A stretch of 64,000 nt of DNA from Pseudomonas chlororaphis subsp. aurantiaca (GTDB lineage: Bacteria; Pseudomonadota; Gammaproteobacteria; Pseudomonadales; Pseudomonadaceae), in contig NZ_CP059162.1 in assembly GCF_013466605.1 (NCBI RefSeq), forward strand, positions 3,286,001 through 3,350,000. The letters run 5' to 3'. The notes under the pieces are model-generated. The model saw only the letters and a program-made list of their open reading frames with translations. It did not search any database and had not been told where the DNA came from. Below, piece after piece: positions 25,719-35,500 of the stretch. Numbering within the stretch: position 1 is the stretch's first letter; every line of letters begins with the position of its first letter. The translations under genes were made by a program, and so were the position numbers.

Positions 25719-26493
25719 GAGCGTGCTCCAGGCGGGACTGGCCAAGGCGGGCGAGGGTGGCGACGTGTTCGCGGGTCAGCTGCACCAGGTCTTCGCCTTG
25801 CAGCGGGTATTCCACGGCCCGGGTCACACCTTGAGTCATGTGTCGCAGCAATTGTTCCCACAGATGCAGGTCGGCCATGCCCGGCGGTATCGCCACCAGC
25901 TTGCCGTCGGCGCGCCGGGCCACGGCCTTGCAGTGCACATAGCCGACATAGCGGCCGAGCAGGCGCGCGGCGGCGGAGGCGGACTGGTCCTGCCACTGCC
26001 AGTTGCCGATGTCGAAGGTCATCTGCACCGGCAGGCGGTGGCGCTCGACCTCGGCGAAGAAGCGCTGGAAGGGTTCGATGCGCCCGCCGTGCAGGGTCTG
26101 GTCGTTTTCCACCAGCAGCTGTACCGGGGACTGCGCCAGCAGCAGGGCCAACTGGGGCAGGTCGTTGTGCTCGGTGAAATACCCCAGGGACACCTTGAGG
26201 CTTTTCGCGCCGAAGGCCTCAGCCCGTTGCAGCGCCTGTTCCAGCAGCGGGTTGGCACGTGAACGCCCGGCCACCCAGAGCTCCAGCGGCGAAGAAAACA
26301 CGCTTTCCAGTTGCCGCTCGCGGGTGGCCTGGGCCAGTTGGGACGGGTCTTCGACGGTCAGCAGCTCTTCGCGCCATTCGATGCGCGACGCGCCGGCGGC
26401 GGCCAGCACCTCGATGAAACTGCCCTGGCCCTGCTCACGGACGCGGTCGGCGCCGTAGCTGGAAAGGCTGATGGAGACAGGCGATTTATTCAT
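25711..26493 (-). CDS. kguE: KguE, sugar phosphate isomerase/epimerase-like protein
   Basis: 260-residue xylose-isomerase-like TIM barrel, first gene of the 2-ketogluconate operon. Family metal and substrate residues lie in [23 protein letters not shown] and VGYVHCKAV. Its exact reaction in 2-ketogluconate use is not settled in the literature I know. The start at 26493 (MNKSPVSIS) is chosen because AGAGG is 9 bases upstream; an ATG six bases earlier is too close to it. The much longer frame reaching 26778 runs through the PtxS operator and repeat elements, so it cannot be coding. Overlaps kguK by 8 bases. Confidence 0.87.
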   Translation of the reverse strand: MNKSPVSISLSSYGADRVREQGQGSFIEVLAAAGASRIEWREELLTVEDPSQLAQATRERQLESVFSSPLELWVAGRSRANPLLEQALQRAEAFGAKSLKVSLGYFTEHNDLPQLALLLAQSPVQLLVENDQTLHGGRIEPFQRFFAEVERHRLPVQMTFDIGNWQWQDQSASAAARLLGRYVGYVHCKAVARRADGKLVAIPPGMADLHLWEQLLRHMTQGVTRAVEYPLQGEDLVQLTREHVATLARLGQSRLEHAHV

Positions 26494-26505
26494 TGTCATG
26501 GCCTC

Positions 26506-26519
26506 TGAAACCGGTTTCA
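26506..26519. promoter_or_regulatory. PtxS operator in front of kguE
   Basis: Perfect 14-base palindrome TGAAACCGGTTTCA, 12 bases upstream of the kguE ATG. It equals the operator described for PtxS of pseudomonads, which represses kgu genes until 2-ketogluconate binds. A second perfect copy lies upstream of ptxS at 27773-27786. The position between promoter and start fits simple repression. Confidence 0.93.
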
Positions 26520-26560
26520 TTTTTTTGCAAAAAAAAGCGCTCCGCTGCTTGCCGCATTCC

Positions 26561-26679
26561 CTGTAGCCGCTGCCGAAGGCTGCGATAAGGCCGAAGGCCT
26601 TCAGCGATCTCAAAACCTTGCGCCCCCTTCGGTACGGAATGCCGCCCAATCGATCGCAGCCTGCGGCAGCGGCTACAGG
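26561..26679. repeat. Facing pair of GTAGCCGCTGCC-type repeats overlapping ptxS end
   Basis: Forward copy 26561-26587 and reverse copy 26651-26679. The reverse copy covers the last codons of ptxS and supplies its TAG stop codon (26673-26675). The pair separates ptxS from the kgu promoter downstream of it. Confidence 0.75.
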
Positions 26680-27701
26680 GTTCCTCGTGGTCGGGTGGAG
26701 CCACGGACGATCAGCTCGGCCGGGAAGTCCAGCACCCGCAGCGGCTCGACATCGCCGCGCAAACGCTTGAGCAGGCACTCGAAGGCGCTGGCGCCGATGC
26801 GCTCGGTGGGCTGGGCGAGGGCGGTGATGCCGCTGCCCACCAGCGGATACCAGTCGAGGTCGTCGAGGGCGATCAGGCCGATCTCGTCGAACAGCGCGCA
26901 GCCGAGCTCGCGCAAGGCCCGGGTCGCGGCCAGGGCGGCGACGCCGTTGGCGCAGAACAGGGCTTTCGGCCCGGGGCCGGGAGCGGCGAAGAACTGTTGC
27001 AGCTGCTGGTTCAGCGCGGCGCCGGTTTCCACCGCCGCGCCTTGCAAGGCCGGGCGTTGCTCGATCTGCGCCTTGAAGCTGTTGCTGCGCTCGATCCGCG
27101 AGCTGGTGCCGTCATGGGGTTCGCTGACCAGCAGCAGGTCGCGATAGCCGCGCTCTTGCAGGTGTTCGATGGCGCTGCGCACGGCCTGCGGGTTGTCCAG
27201 GCCGACCAGGTCGCTGTGCAGCTGCTCGACCTTACGGTCCACCAGGACCATGGGCATTTCCCGATGCAGTTCGCGCAGTTCGTCCAGATGATGGCCGAGG
27301 GTGTTCACGATCAGGCCTTCGATGTTGTACGAGCGCAGGTTGGCCAGGTGCTGGCGCTCCTGCTCGTCGTCGCGGTCGGTGTTGCACACCACCAGGCTGT
27401 AGCCGTGCTGGCGGCAGGCAGTTTCCACGCCATGCATCACGGCAATCGAATAGGGATTGCGGATATCGGCCACCAGCATGCCGATCAGGCGCGTGCGCCC
27501 GCGTTTCAGGCCACGGGCCATCTGGTTCGGGCGGTAGCCCAGTTCGGCTATCGCCTGTTCGATGCGCAGGGCGATGGCATCGGAGAGCAGGGCGCGGTCT
27601 TCGCCGATAAAGCGCGACACGCTGGCCTTGGAGACCCCGGCGCGTTCGGCGACATCGAGCATGGTGACGCGGTTGCGCTGGGCGGCGGAAAAACTGTTCA
27701 C
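26673..27701 (-). CDS. ptxS: LacI-family repressor of 2-ketogluconate genes
   Basis: 342-residue LacI-type repressor. The N-terminal [23 protein letters not shown] (residues about 13-32) and hinge helix [16 protein letters not shown] precede a periplasmic-binding-like effector domain. It lies upstream of kguEKTD in the same orientation and both transcription units carry the operator TGAAACCGGTTTCA, as known for PtxS, which responds to 2-ketogluconate and represses itself and the kgu operon. The stop codon falls inside a repeat element, so the C-terminus (RPRGTL) may differ in relatives lacking the insertion. Confidence 0.93.
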   Translation of the reverse strand: MNSFSAAQRNRVTMLDVAERAGVSKASVSRFIGEDRALLSDAIALRIEQAIAELGYRPNQMARGLKRGRTRLIGMLVADIRNPYSIAVMHGVETACRQHGYSLVVCNTDRDDEQERQHLANLRSYNIEGLIVNTLGHHLDELRELHREMPMVLVDRKVEQLHSDLVGLDNPQAVRSAIEHLQERGYRDLLLVSEPHDGTSSRIERSNSFKAQIEQRPALQGAAVETGAALNQQLQQFFAAPGPGPKALFCANGVAALAATRALRELGCALFDEIGLIALDDLDWYPLVGSGITALAQPTERIGASAFECLLKRLRGDVEPLRVLDFPAELIVRGSTRPRGTL

Positions 27702-27772
27702 GGGCGGCGACCTGTCTTTAGCGTTCTTGTTATGGGTGTATCCGTTTCAGGTGCGACGTTCTGCCGCATCGC

Positions 27773-27786
27773 TGAAACCGGTTTCA
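27773..27786. promoter_or_regulatory. PtxS operator in front of ptxS
   Basis: Perfect palindrome TGAAACCGGTTTCA, 72 bases upstream of the ptxS ATG, identical to the copy before kguE. It indicates autorepression of ptxS. Confidence 0.92.
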
Positions 27787-27911
27787 GGAAACAGCAAAGC
27801 GCTTTCGCCGTCAAGCGCGATCAGCGTCAGCGGGATGAAAAAAATGTCATGCGCCCGACCGCTGGTGGTCTTCTTTGGCAGAGGGAAGCGTCTGGCACCT
27901 GCGTTGCAGGT

Positions 27912-28024
27912 GATCGCGGGCAAGCCTCGCTCCTACAGAAGCCAGCAAAGCGAATTCATGCCGAGGAAGTGCCTGCACAACCCGTAGAAGCGAGCGGACG
28001 GGCGGCGATCCGACTTGCCGGCGA
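27912..28024. repeat. Facing pair of CTCCTAC-type REP elements
   Basis: Copy at 27912-27937 (ATCGCGGGCAAGCCTCGCTC core then CTACAG) and an opposed copy at 27983-28024 (GTAGAAGCGAGCGG... ending CGACTTGCCGGCGAT). This second repeat family, distinct from the GTAGCCGCTGCC type, also occurs at 46.6, 50.8 and 55.4 kb. The rest of the 27702-28054 gap holds only the ptxS promoter. Confidence 0.65.
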
Positions 28025-28054
28025 TAAGGACCACACGGTTTCCCTGGACAAAGG

Positions 28055-28981
28055 CTATTGGAGGCCGCCCCGCAGATAGTCGAGCAAGGCGCCATACAGC
28101 ACATCCACCTCCGGCGCCAGGCCCCGGGCCCGCAGGCAGCCATGCACCAGGCCGGGGCCTGGGTACAGTTGGCTGTGGCTGCCGGCGGCGAGCAACCGTT
28201 GGTGATACAGCGCGCCGTCGTCGCGCAGCGGGTCGAACTGCGCCAGGGCGATAAAGGCCGCGGGCAGGCCGCTGAAATCCGTGGCCAGCAAGGGCCGGGC
28301 ATAGGGCGAACACTGGGGCGGGCCGGGCAGGTACAGGGCCTGGTAGGTGTCCAGGTCGTTACTGCCGAGCAGGGGCGCGTCGGCGCACTGGCTGCGCGAG
28401 GGCAGGTCGGCGGCGCCACCGAGGCCGGGGTACAGCAGCACCTGGGCGGCGGGCAAGGGTTCGCCGGCATCGCGCAGGGCCAGGCACAAGGCCGCGGCTA
28501 GGTTGCCGCCGGCGCTGTCGCCGATCACCAGTTGCCGCCGGGCGTCCAGGGCAAAGGGGCTGTCGCCGGCCTGCAAGGCGCGCCAGACCGCCAGGCAATC
28601 GTCGAAGGCGGCGGGAAACGGATGTTCGGGCGCCAGGCGGTAATCCACGGCAATCACCAGCACCTGCAGCTGCGCCGCCAGGTAGGCGGTGATGAAGTCG
28701 TGGGAATCCAGGTCGCCCACCACCCAGCCGCCCCCGTGCAGGTACAGCAGGCAGGGCCAGCCATCCGCGGGCATCGGGCTGGCGGGGCAATAGGCGCGCA
28801 CCGGGACCCCGGCCAATTGCAATTCGCCGATCCGCAGGTTGTCGGGACGGGGCGGTGTGAATGCGCGACACATGCGGCTGTAGCTGTCGCGCAGGCCCTT
28901 GAAGCTGCTGTCGGGGCTGGTGAAGCTCTGCGTCCTGGCGACGAAGGCGGCGAGTTGGGGGGAGAGCGGGTAGTGGCGCAT
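28055..28981 (-). CDS. Alpha/beta hydrolase, hormone-sensitive-lipase family esterase
   Basis: 308-residue esterase. The oxyanion-hole motif is YLHGGGWVVGDL (HGGGW, residues about 85-89), the nucleophile is in VIGDSAGGNLAAAL (Ser near 159), the acidic residue is probably in FDPLRDDG and the catalytic His in LVHGCLR near the C-terminus. Short-chain ester or lactone hydrolysis is expected from the family. It stands alone between REP elements and converges on nothing obvious; substrate cannot be told. Confidence 0.85.
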   Translation of the reverse strand: MRHYPLSPQLAAFVARTQSFTSPDSSFKGLRDSYSRMCRAFTPPRPDNLRIGELQLAGVPVRAYCPASPMPADGWPCLLYLHGGGWVVGDLDSHDFITAYLAAQLQVLVIAVDYRLAPEHPFPAAFDDCLAVWRALQAGDSPFALDARRQLVIGDSAGGNLAAALCLALRDAGEPLPAAQVLLYPGLGGAADLPSRSQCADAPLLGSNDLDTYQALYLPGPPQCSPYARPLLATDFSGLPAAFIALAQFDPLRDDGALYHQRLLAAGSHSQLYPGPGLVHGCLRARGLAPEVDVLYGALLDYLRGGLQ

Positions 28982-29011
28982 GGGCGGGATTGTCCGTTGT
29001 CCGGGAGGGCG

Positions 29012-29058
29012 TTATCGCGGGGCCAGCCTGCCCCAATAGAGGCGAGTCTGGCCCGCGA
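29012..29058. repeat. REP-like imperfect palindrome
   Basis: Sequence between the esterase start and the binding-protein stop, with GCGGGGCCAGCCTG facing GAGTCTGGCCCGCG across a short loop. It has the layout of a classical pseudomonad REP and could form a hairpin at the 3' end of the binding-protein transcript. Confidence 0.5.
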
Positions 29059-29063
29059 GGCGG

Positions 29064-30008
29064 CTACTTCAAGCTGGCCTGCACGGCCGCCACGCCATCC
29101 TTGCCATCGAAGCTGCTGACCCCGGCCAGCCAGCGTTGCAGGTCCTCGGGGTGCTCGCGCAGCCATTGCCGCGCCACGTCCTGGGGCGTCTTGCGTTCCA
29201 TGATCGGCACCATCAGCTGGCTTTCCTGGGCCGCGCTGAAGGTCAGGTTTTCCAGCAGGCGCTGGACGTTGGGGCAACGCTCGGCGTAGTCCGGCGCGGT
29301 GACGGTGGACACGCTGGCCGCACCTTCGTTGGGGCCGTAGACGTCTTCGCTGCCGGTCAGGTATTCGATCCGCAGGTTGATGTTCATCGGGTGCGGGGTC
29401 CAGCCGACGAAGACCACGAACTCCTTGCGGTTGATCGCCCGTTGCACCGCCGCGAGCATGCCGGCCTCGCCGGACTCCACCAGCTTGAAGCCCTTGAGAC
29501 CGAAGCGGTCGCTGTCGATCATCGTCTTGATGGTGGTGTTGGCGCCGCTGCCGGGCTCGATGCCATAGATCTTGCCGCCCAGTTGCTCCTTGAAGCGGGC
29601 GATGTCGGCAAAGGTCTTCAGGCCCGCGGCGGCGACATAGTCGGGCACGGCGAGGGTGGCCTGGGCATCGGCCAGGCTCGGTTTGTCCAGGACCTTGACC
29701 TGTCCGGCCTCGAGGAACGGCGCGATGTTCTTGTCCATCGCCGGTTTCCAGTAGCCGAGGAAGATGTCCAGGCGCTTGTCGCGGATGCCGGCGAAGATGA
29801 TCTGCTGCACGGCGCTGGTCTGTTTGCTGTCGTAGCCCAGGCCGGTCAGCAACACGTCGGCCATGCCGCTGGTGGCGATGACGTCGGTCCAGTTGACCAC
29901 ACCCATGCGCACGGTCTTGCAGGAGGCGGGCTCGCTGGCCCGGGCATTGGCGCTGAGCAACAGGGCGCCGCAGAGAAGCGGGAGACAGGGCTTGAACAGG
30001 GTTTTCAT
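29064..30008 (-). CDS. Choline/betaine-type ABC transporter substrate-binding protein
   Basis: 314-residue periplasmic binding protein of the glycine betaine/choline (OpuAC) superfamily, with signal peptide up to LSANARA. Segments RMGVVNWTDVIATSGMADVLL, DIFLGYWKPAMD, YGIEPGSGANTTI and VVFVGWTPHPMN are the ligand-cage region; the Trp residues in these blocks are those that box quaternary amines in ChoX. ATG 30008 is preferred to the GTG three bases earlier. No permease or ATPase genes adjoin, so it is an orphan binding protein that may feed a shared core transporter, as CbcX, CaiX and BetX do in P. aeruginosa. Confidence 0.82.
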   Translation of the reverse strand: MKTLFKPCLPLLCGALLLSANARASEPASCKTVRMGVVNWTDVIATSGMADVLLTGLGYDSKQTSAVQQIIFAGIRDKRLDIFLGYWKPAMDKNIAPFLEAGQVKVLDKPSLADAQATLAVPDYVAAAGLKTFADIARFKEQLGGKIYGIEPGSGANTTIKTMIDSDRFGLKGFKLVESGEAGMLAAVQRAINRKEFVVFVGWTPHPMNINLRIEYLTGSEDVYGPNEGAASVSTVTAPDYAERCPNVQRLLENLTFSAAQESQLMVPIMERKTPQDVARQWLREHPEDLQRWLAGVSSFDGKDGVAAVQASLK

Positions 30009-30157
30009 CACGGGGGCTCGTCCGGCAGGTCGTTATTGTCGGGGGCGGCGTCTTGTTGCGCCGTGCCTACCACTGTAGGTAACCCTGGCCGCTATGAACG
30101 CGCCCTGAAGCGACCGGCTCTTGCACTGGGGCGACCCGGCCGCTGCGCCCGACCTCT

Positions 30158-30772
30158 TCAGGCCCACAGGCTCGCCCAGGCCGAGGCCAGCAGCAACAGC
30201 GCCATGCCCCGGTTGAAACGCTGCATGGCCCGCGGCGAGCGCAGCAGCCGGGCGGAGCCGGCGCCGAGCAGCGCCCAGGTGCCCAGGCAGGGCAGGGACA
30301 CCAGGAAAAACACCAGCGACAGGTACAGCACCTGGCCCTGGCGTTCGCTGCCGTTGCCGGCGAACACGCTGACCACGGCCAGGGCCATCATCCAGGTTTT
30401 CGGGTTGACCAGTTGCAGGCTGGCGGCGCCGAGCAGGCCCAGGCGTCGGTGCTGAGTGTCGGCCTGCGGATCGAGGGATGGCGCCGGGGCGCGGAAGATC
30501 TGCCAGGCCAGGTAGCTGAGCCAGATCACCCCGGCCCAGCGCATGGCGCTCGGCAGCCCGGGCACTTCCATCAGCGTGCGGCCGAGGCCGCTGCCCACCA
30601 GCATGACGATGCCGGCGGCGGCCACGCAGGCGCCGAGAACGATCGGCAGCGCGGCCTTGAAACCGTAGCGGGCGCTGTTGCTCAGCACCAGGATATTGGT
30701 CGGCCCCGGGGTGATCGAGGCGACGAAGGCGAACAGCAGGAAGGGCAGCAGGCTGGATAGGGAAGACAACAT
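30158..30772 (-). CDS. LysE-family amino-acid/metabolite exporter
   Basis: 204-residue inner-membrane protein of the LysE/RhtB superfamily with about six membrane helices. The N-terminal family motif SITPGPTNILVLSNSARYG is present, followed by GACVAAAGIVMLVGSG and the conserved VNPKTWMMALAV block. Such proteins export amino acids or their analogues. It lies 52 bases downstream of an AraC regulator gene in the same direction, a common pairing that suggests control by it. Confidence 0.85.
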   Translation of the reverse strand: MLSSLSSLLPFLLFAFVASITPGPTNILVLSNSARYGFKAALPIVLGACVAAAGIVMLVGSGLGRTLMEVPGLPSAMRWAGVIWLSYLAWQIFRAPAPSLDPQADTQHRRLGLLGAASLQLVNPKTWMMALAVVSVFAGNGSERQGQVLYLSLVFFLVSLPCLGTWALLGAGSARLLRSPRAMQRFNRGMALLLLASAWASLWA

Positions 30773-30824
30773 TGCAGGCAGGCTCCAGTGAAGATCGATG
30801 AAGGCGATCTTCGCCGGCGCGGGT

Positions 30825-31664
30825 TCAGGCGTCTGGAAGGTTTGAGCAGCGCTTGCGATAGGCCGCCGGGGTCAGGCCGTAGGCGCGGACGAACCAGCGG
30901 CCCATATGGCTCTGGTCGGCGAAGCCCAGGGCCATGGCCACCTCGGCCGGTTGTGCGCCGCGGGCCAGCAGGCGCCTGGCCTTGGCCAGGCGCAATTGCA
31001 CCAGGTAGGCATGGGGCGGCAGGCCATAGGCGGCCTTGAAGGCGCGGGTCAGGCGGAAGCGGTCGACGCCACAGACCGCGCCCAGCTCGTCCAGGCTGAT
31101 GTCCTGCCGGGCATGGGCATGCAGGTAGTCGCGGGCCTTGTGCGCCACCAGCGGCAGGCGCGGGTCCTGATGGTAGCGCCTGCGCCAGTGCAGGTGGCCG
31201 GTGAGCTGGTCGAGCAACTGGTCCATGGCGCTCTGGCGGACGATGCGCAACTCGCCGTGGTGCAGGCTGTGGAAGGCATTGCTGGTGGCCAGGGCCAGGC
31301 GCTGGTCGCTAGCCAGGGTGGTGGCGAAACTCAGCTGGCTGTCGGCCGGCGCCTCTTCGAACAGCGCGCTCAGCTCACGCTCCAGCCACTGCGGGTCGAG
31401 GTACAGCATGCGGTAGGTGAAGCCGCCTTCGGTGGGGGCGTCGCCGTCGTGGATTTCCCCGGGCTCGAGCAAAAACACCTTGCCCGGGGTGCTGTGAAAG
31501 CGCTCGCGTCGGCAGTGGAATTGCTGCACGCCTTCTTCGGTCACGCCCACCAGGTAGCTGTCATGCCAGTGGGGGTCGTAGGCATGGCCGGTGAAATGGG
31601 CGCGCAGGGTTTCGATGCCGGTGTCGGCGTCCTGGGCCAGATCGATCCAGTTGTGCGCGTTCAT
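30825..31664 (-). CDS. AraC-family transcriptional regulator
   Basis: 279-residue regulator with N-terminal cupin (HFTGHAYDPHWHDSYLVGV, His cluster near residues 26-36) and a C-terminal double HTH (SLDELGAVCGVDRFRLTRAFKAAYG and VAMALGFADQSHMGRWFVRAYG). This layout matches regulators that sense amino acid-like compounds and sit next to LysE exporters. Probably co-transcribed with or controlling the LysE gene downstream. Ligand unknown. Confidence 0.85.
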   Translation of the reverse strand: MNAHNWIDLAQDADTGIETLRAHFTGHAYDPHWHDSYLVGVTEEGVQQFHCRRERFHSTPGKVFLLEPGEIHDGDAPTEGGFTYRMLYLDPQWLERELSALFEEAPADSQLSFATTLASDQRLALATSNAFHSLHHGELRIVRQSAMDQLLDQLTGHLHWRRRYHQDPRLPLVAHKARDYLHAHARQDISLDELGAVCGVDRFRLTRAFKAAYGLPPHAYLVQLRLAKARRLLARGAQPAEVAMALGFADQSHMGRWFVRAYGLTPAAYRKRCSNLPDA

Positions 31665-31739
31665 GGGATATCCGTGACAAGGGCGGGAACGCCAGTTAGC
31701 GCCCGCCGGCCGGGGCAGATCTAGAACATTTGTGCGGCA

Positions 31740-32381
31740 TCAGCCGAACAGCCCGGCGGCGATGTTGATGGAAAACCCGAGGATCGCGGTGTTGAACAGA
31801 AAACCGATCAGCGACTGGGCCAGGACGATCTTGCGCAACTCGCGGGTGGCGACGCCGACGTCGGAGGTCTGCACCGCCACGCCGATGGTGAAGGAGAAGT
31901 ACAGGAAGTCCCAGTAGTTGGGGGTGGTCAGGCCTTCGGGAAAGCGCAGCGCCGGGTCCTTGCCGCCCCAGGTGTAGTAAAGACGGGCGTAATGCACGCT
32001 GAAGATCACCCCGATCAGCAGCCAGGAGCCGATCACCGTAAGGCCGGTAAAGGCATAGTGCAGCAGGCGCCGGCCGGTTTCCAGGTCCTTGCTGCCGGAC
32101 AGCGAGAGGGTGATGGCGGCGAGGCTGGCGATGGCCGCAATGCACACCATGAGCAGCACCAGCCCGGCGTTTTCGTCCTCGACCTCGGCGATGCGTTTCA
32201 CGTCGTCGGCCCTGGACCGTGCGGTGAGCCAGCACATCAGCGCCAGGTAACTCCAGACCCCAGCGTTCCAGCCGATGAGAATCTTGCTGATCAAGGCGTC
32301 CGCCGGCACCAGGATGCCCGCGGCCAGGCCGATAAAGGCGCCGATGGTCAGGCGAGGGTGGGTACGTACAAGAAGGGACAT
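31740..32381 (-). CDS. DUF1345 membrane protein
   Basis: 213-residue protein with about five membrane helices, beginning at 32381 ([12 protein letters not shown]). The family block [41 protein letters not shown] is characteristic of DUF1345, a family without known function; it resembles the pore region of some two-helix ion channels, but that is only a resemblance. The longer frame from 32420 adds 13 residues through a sequence with no ribosome site, so I use the inner start. Confidence 0.82.
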   Translation of the reverse strand: MSLLVRTHPRLTIGAFIGLAAGILVPADALISKILIGWNAGVWSYLALMCWLTARSRADDVKRIAEVEDENAGLVLLMVCIAAIASLAAITLSLSGSKDLETGRRLLHYAFTGLTVIGSWLLIGVIFSVHYARLYYTWGGKDPALRFPEGLTTPNYWDFLYFSFTIGVAVQTSDVGVATRELRKIVLAQSLIGFLFNTAILGFSINIAAGLFG

Positions 32382-32429
32382 GACGGCTCGCTGTGGCGGA
32401 TTTGCCGCAAACCTTAGCATGCCGGCCCT

Positions 32430-32460
32430 GTAGCCGCAGGGGGCATCCCCCTGCGGCTAC
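32430..32460. repeat. Perfect 14-base-pair hairpin
   Basis: GTAGCCGCAGGGGG, loop CAT, then its exact complement CCCCCTGCGGCTAC. It looks like a collapsed pair of the GTAGCCGC repeat family with the arms joined. A short T run follows on the plus strand, but no plus-strand gene ends here, so I call it a repeat rather than a terminator. Confidence 0.65.
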
Positions 32461-32497
32461 ACAGGTTTTTCTGGAGGAGCGAAGCTTGCTCGCGATG

Positions 32498-32575
32498 AGT
32501 CTTCAACGAACCCTTGACGAAGTCTTCAACGATCCCTCGGTAAGTCTTCAACGATGACGCGGTGCGTTGAAGACT
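32498..32575. repeat. Three direct AGTCTTCAACGA repeats plus one inverted copy
   Basis: AGTCTTCAACGA occurs at 32498-32509, 32521-32532 and 32543-32554, spaced 23 and 22 bases, and the inverted form CGTTGAAGACT lies at 32565-32575. A CTCGCGAT-type REP fragment with GGAGCGAAGCTTGC stands just before it (32474-32496). The cluster is 14 bases beyond the stop of the RND pump gene. The last direct and the inverted copy could pair as a hairpin (11-base stem) forming a transcription end for the pump operon. Confidence 0.7.
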
Positions 32576-32588
32576 CGCCGCGGCATGA

Positions 32589-35500
32589 CTATTCGGCGGC
32601 TCCTGGCGCCGTGACGCCCGCTTGTTTGTCACTGCGGCGCCTGACCAGCTTCATCACCACCACGAAGAACACCGGCACGAACACCACCGCCAGGGTCGCG
32701 GTGATCATGCCGCCGATCACCCCGGTACCGATGGCCTGCTGGCTGGCCGAGCTGGCGCCGCTGGCGATGGCCAGGGGCACCACGCCGAGGATGAACGCCA
32801 GCGAGGTCATGACGATCGGCCGCAGGCGCAGGCGCGCGGCCTGCACCGTGGCGTCCACCAGGTCGTGGCCTTCGTCGTACAGGCTCTTGGCGAACTCGAT
32901 GATCAGGATCGCGTTTTTCGCCGACAGGCCGATGATGGTGATCAGCCCGACCTTGAAGAACACGTCGTTGGGCATGCCGCGCAGGGTCACCGCCAGCACC
33001 GCGCCAAGCACGCCCAGGGGCACCACCAGCAGCACCGAGGTGGGAATCGACCAGCTCTCGTACAGCGCCGCCAGGCACAGGAACACGATCAGCAGCGACA
33101 GCCCCAGGAGCAGCGGCGCCTGGCTGCCGGACAGGCGTTCCTGCAGCGACAGGCCGGTCCATTCCTGGCCCAGGCCGGCCGGCAGCTGGCTGACCAGGCG
33201 CTCGATTTCCGCCATGGCCTCGCCGGTGCTGTGGCCCGCGCTCGGCTCGCCGGAAATGCTGATGGCCGGGTAGCCGTTGTAGCGGGTCAACTGGGTCGGG
33301 CCCTGGGTCCAGCGCGCCTGGGCAAAGGCCGACAGCGGCACCATCTTGCCGAGGTTGTTGCGCACATGGATCTTCAGCAGGTCTTCCACCTGGCTGCGTC
33401 GATCGCCCTCGGCCTGGACCACCACCCGCTGCATCCGCCCCTGGTTGGGGAAGTCGTTGATGTAGCTGGAACCGACCGCGGTGGACAGCACGTTGCCGAT
33501 GTCGGCAAAGGACACGCCCAGGGCGTTGGCCTGCTTGCGGTCGACTTCCAGGTGCACCTGCGGCGCCTCGGCCAGGGCGCTTTCGCGCACGTTGGTGAGG
33601 ATCGGGCTCTTTTCCGCGGCGGCCAGCAATTCGGTGCGGGCCTGCATCAACGCAGCATGGCCGATGCCGCCGCGGTCCTGCAGGCGGAACTCGAAGCCGC
33701 TGGAGGTGCCCAGGCCGTCCACTGGCGGTGGCAGCACGGCGTAGGAAACCGCGTCCTTGATTTCACTGAGGGCGGCGTTGGCCCGGTCGGCGATGGATTG
33801 CGCCGAATCGTCGCTGCCGCGCTGCGACCAGTCCTTGAGGGTGGTGAAGGTCAACGCGGCGTTCTGCCCGCTGCCGGAGAAACTGAAGCCGAGAATCACC
33901 GTGCTGTCGCCGACCCCCGGCTCGCTGGCGTTGTGCGCCTCGATCTGCTCCACCACCTGGATCGTGCGGTTCTTGCTCGCGCCCGGTGGCAGCTGGATGT
34001 CGGTGATGGTGTAGCCCTGGTCCTCCACCGGCAGGAACGAAGAGGGCAGGCGGCTGAACAGCAGCCCCAGGCCCACCAGCAGCACCCCATACACCAGCAG
34101 GTAGCGGCCGCAGCGTTTCAGCGCATAGGCGACCCAGCGCTGGTAGCCGTCGCTGAGGTTTTCGAAGCGCCGGTTGAACCAGCCGAAGAAGCCGCCTTTT
34201 TCATGGTGCTCGCCCTTGGCGATCGGCTTGAGCAGGGTGGCGCACAGGGCCGGGGTCAGGGTCAGGGCGAGGAAGGCCGAGAACAGGATCGAGGTGGCCA
34301 TCGACAGCGAGAACTGCTGGTAGATGACGCCCACCGAACCTGGCATGAAGGCCATCGGCAGGAACACCGCCACCAGCACCAGGGTGATGCCGATGATGGC
34401 GCCGGTGATCTGCTGCATCGCCTTGCGCGTCGCCTCCCGGGGCGACAGGCCCTCGCTGACCATGATCCGCTCGACGTTTTCCACCACCACGATGGCGTCG
34501 TCCACCAGGATGCCGATGGCCAGGACCATGCCGAACATGGTCAGCACGTTGATCGAGAAACCCAGCGCCAGCATGGTGGCGAAGGTGCCCATCAGTGCCA
34601 CCGGCACCACCAGGGTCGGGATCAGGGTGTAACGGATGTTCTGCAGGAACAGGAACATCACCGCGAACACCAGCAGCATGGCTTCGCCCAGGGTGTAGAC
34701 CACCTTGGTGATCGAGACCTTGACGAAGGGCGAGGTGTCGTAGGGGATCTTGTATTCCACGCCGGCCGGGAAGTAGCGCGCCAGCTCGTCCATCTTCGCC
34801 CGGATCAGGGTCGCGGTGTTCAGGGCGTTGGCCCCCGGCGACAGCTGCACGCCGACCGCGGTGGAAGGCTTGCCGTTGAGGCGGGTGGAGAACTGGTATT
34901 CCTGGCTGCCGACTTCCACCCGGGCAACGTCGCCGACGCGCACGGTGGAGCCGTCCGGATTGGCCCGCAGGACGATGTCGGCGAACTCTTCCGGGGTCGA
35001 CAACTGGCCCTTGACCAGCACCGTGGCGGTGATTTCCTGGGTCGAACTGCCTGGCAGGTCGCCGATGCTGCCGGCCGAGACCTGGGCGTTCTGCGCGACG
35101 ATCGCCGCGTTGACGTCGGCCGGGGTCAGGTTGAAGCCGATCAGCTTCTGCGGGTCGATCCACACCCGCATGGCGCGCTCGGCGCCGTACAGCTGGGCCT
35201 TGCCGACCCCGTCCAGGCGGCGGATCTCGTTCATCACGTTACGCGCCAGGTAGTCGCTGAGCGCGGTGTCGTCGAGCTTGCCGTCGCTGGAGGTGAGGGT
35301 GATCAGCAGCAGGAAGCCGGCCGAGACCTTCTCCACCTGCAGGCCCTGCTGGGTCACCGCTTGCGGCAGGCGCGGCTCCACCACCTTGAGGCGGTTCTGC
35401 ACATCGACCTGGGCCATTTCCGGGTTGGTGCCCGGCTGGAAGGTGGCGGTGATGGTGGCGCTGCCCAGGCTGCTCTGGGACGAGAAATACAGCAGGTGAT

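Noticed and set aside
32430..32466. Rho-independent terminator at the perfect hairpin
   Set aside because: The T run is on the plus strand, but no plus-strand gene ends here; it fits a collapsed repeat pair better.
32498..32575. CRISPR-like array
   Set aside because: Repeats are only 12 bases, units 22-23 bases, three copies, and no cas genes are present.
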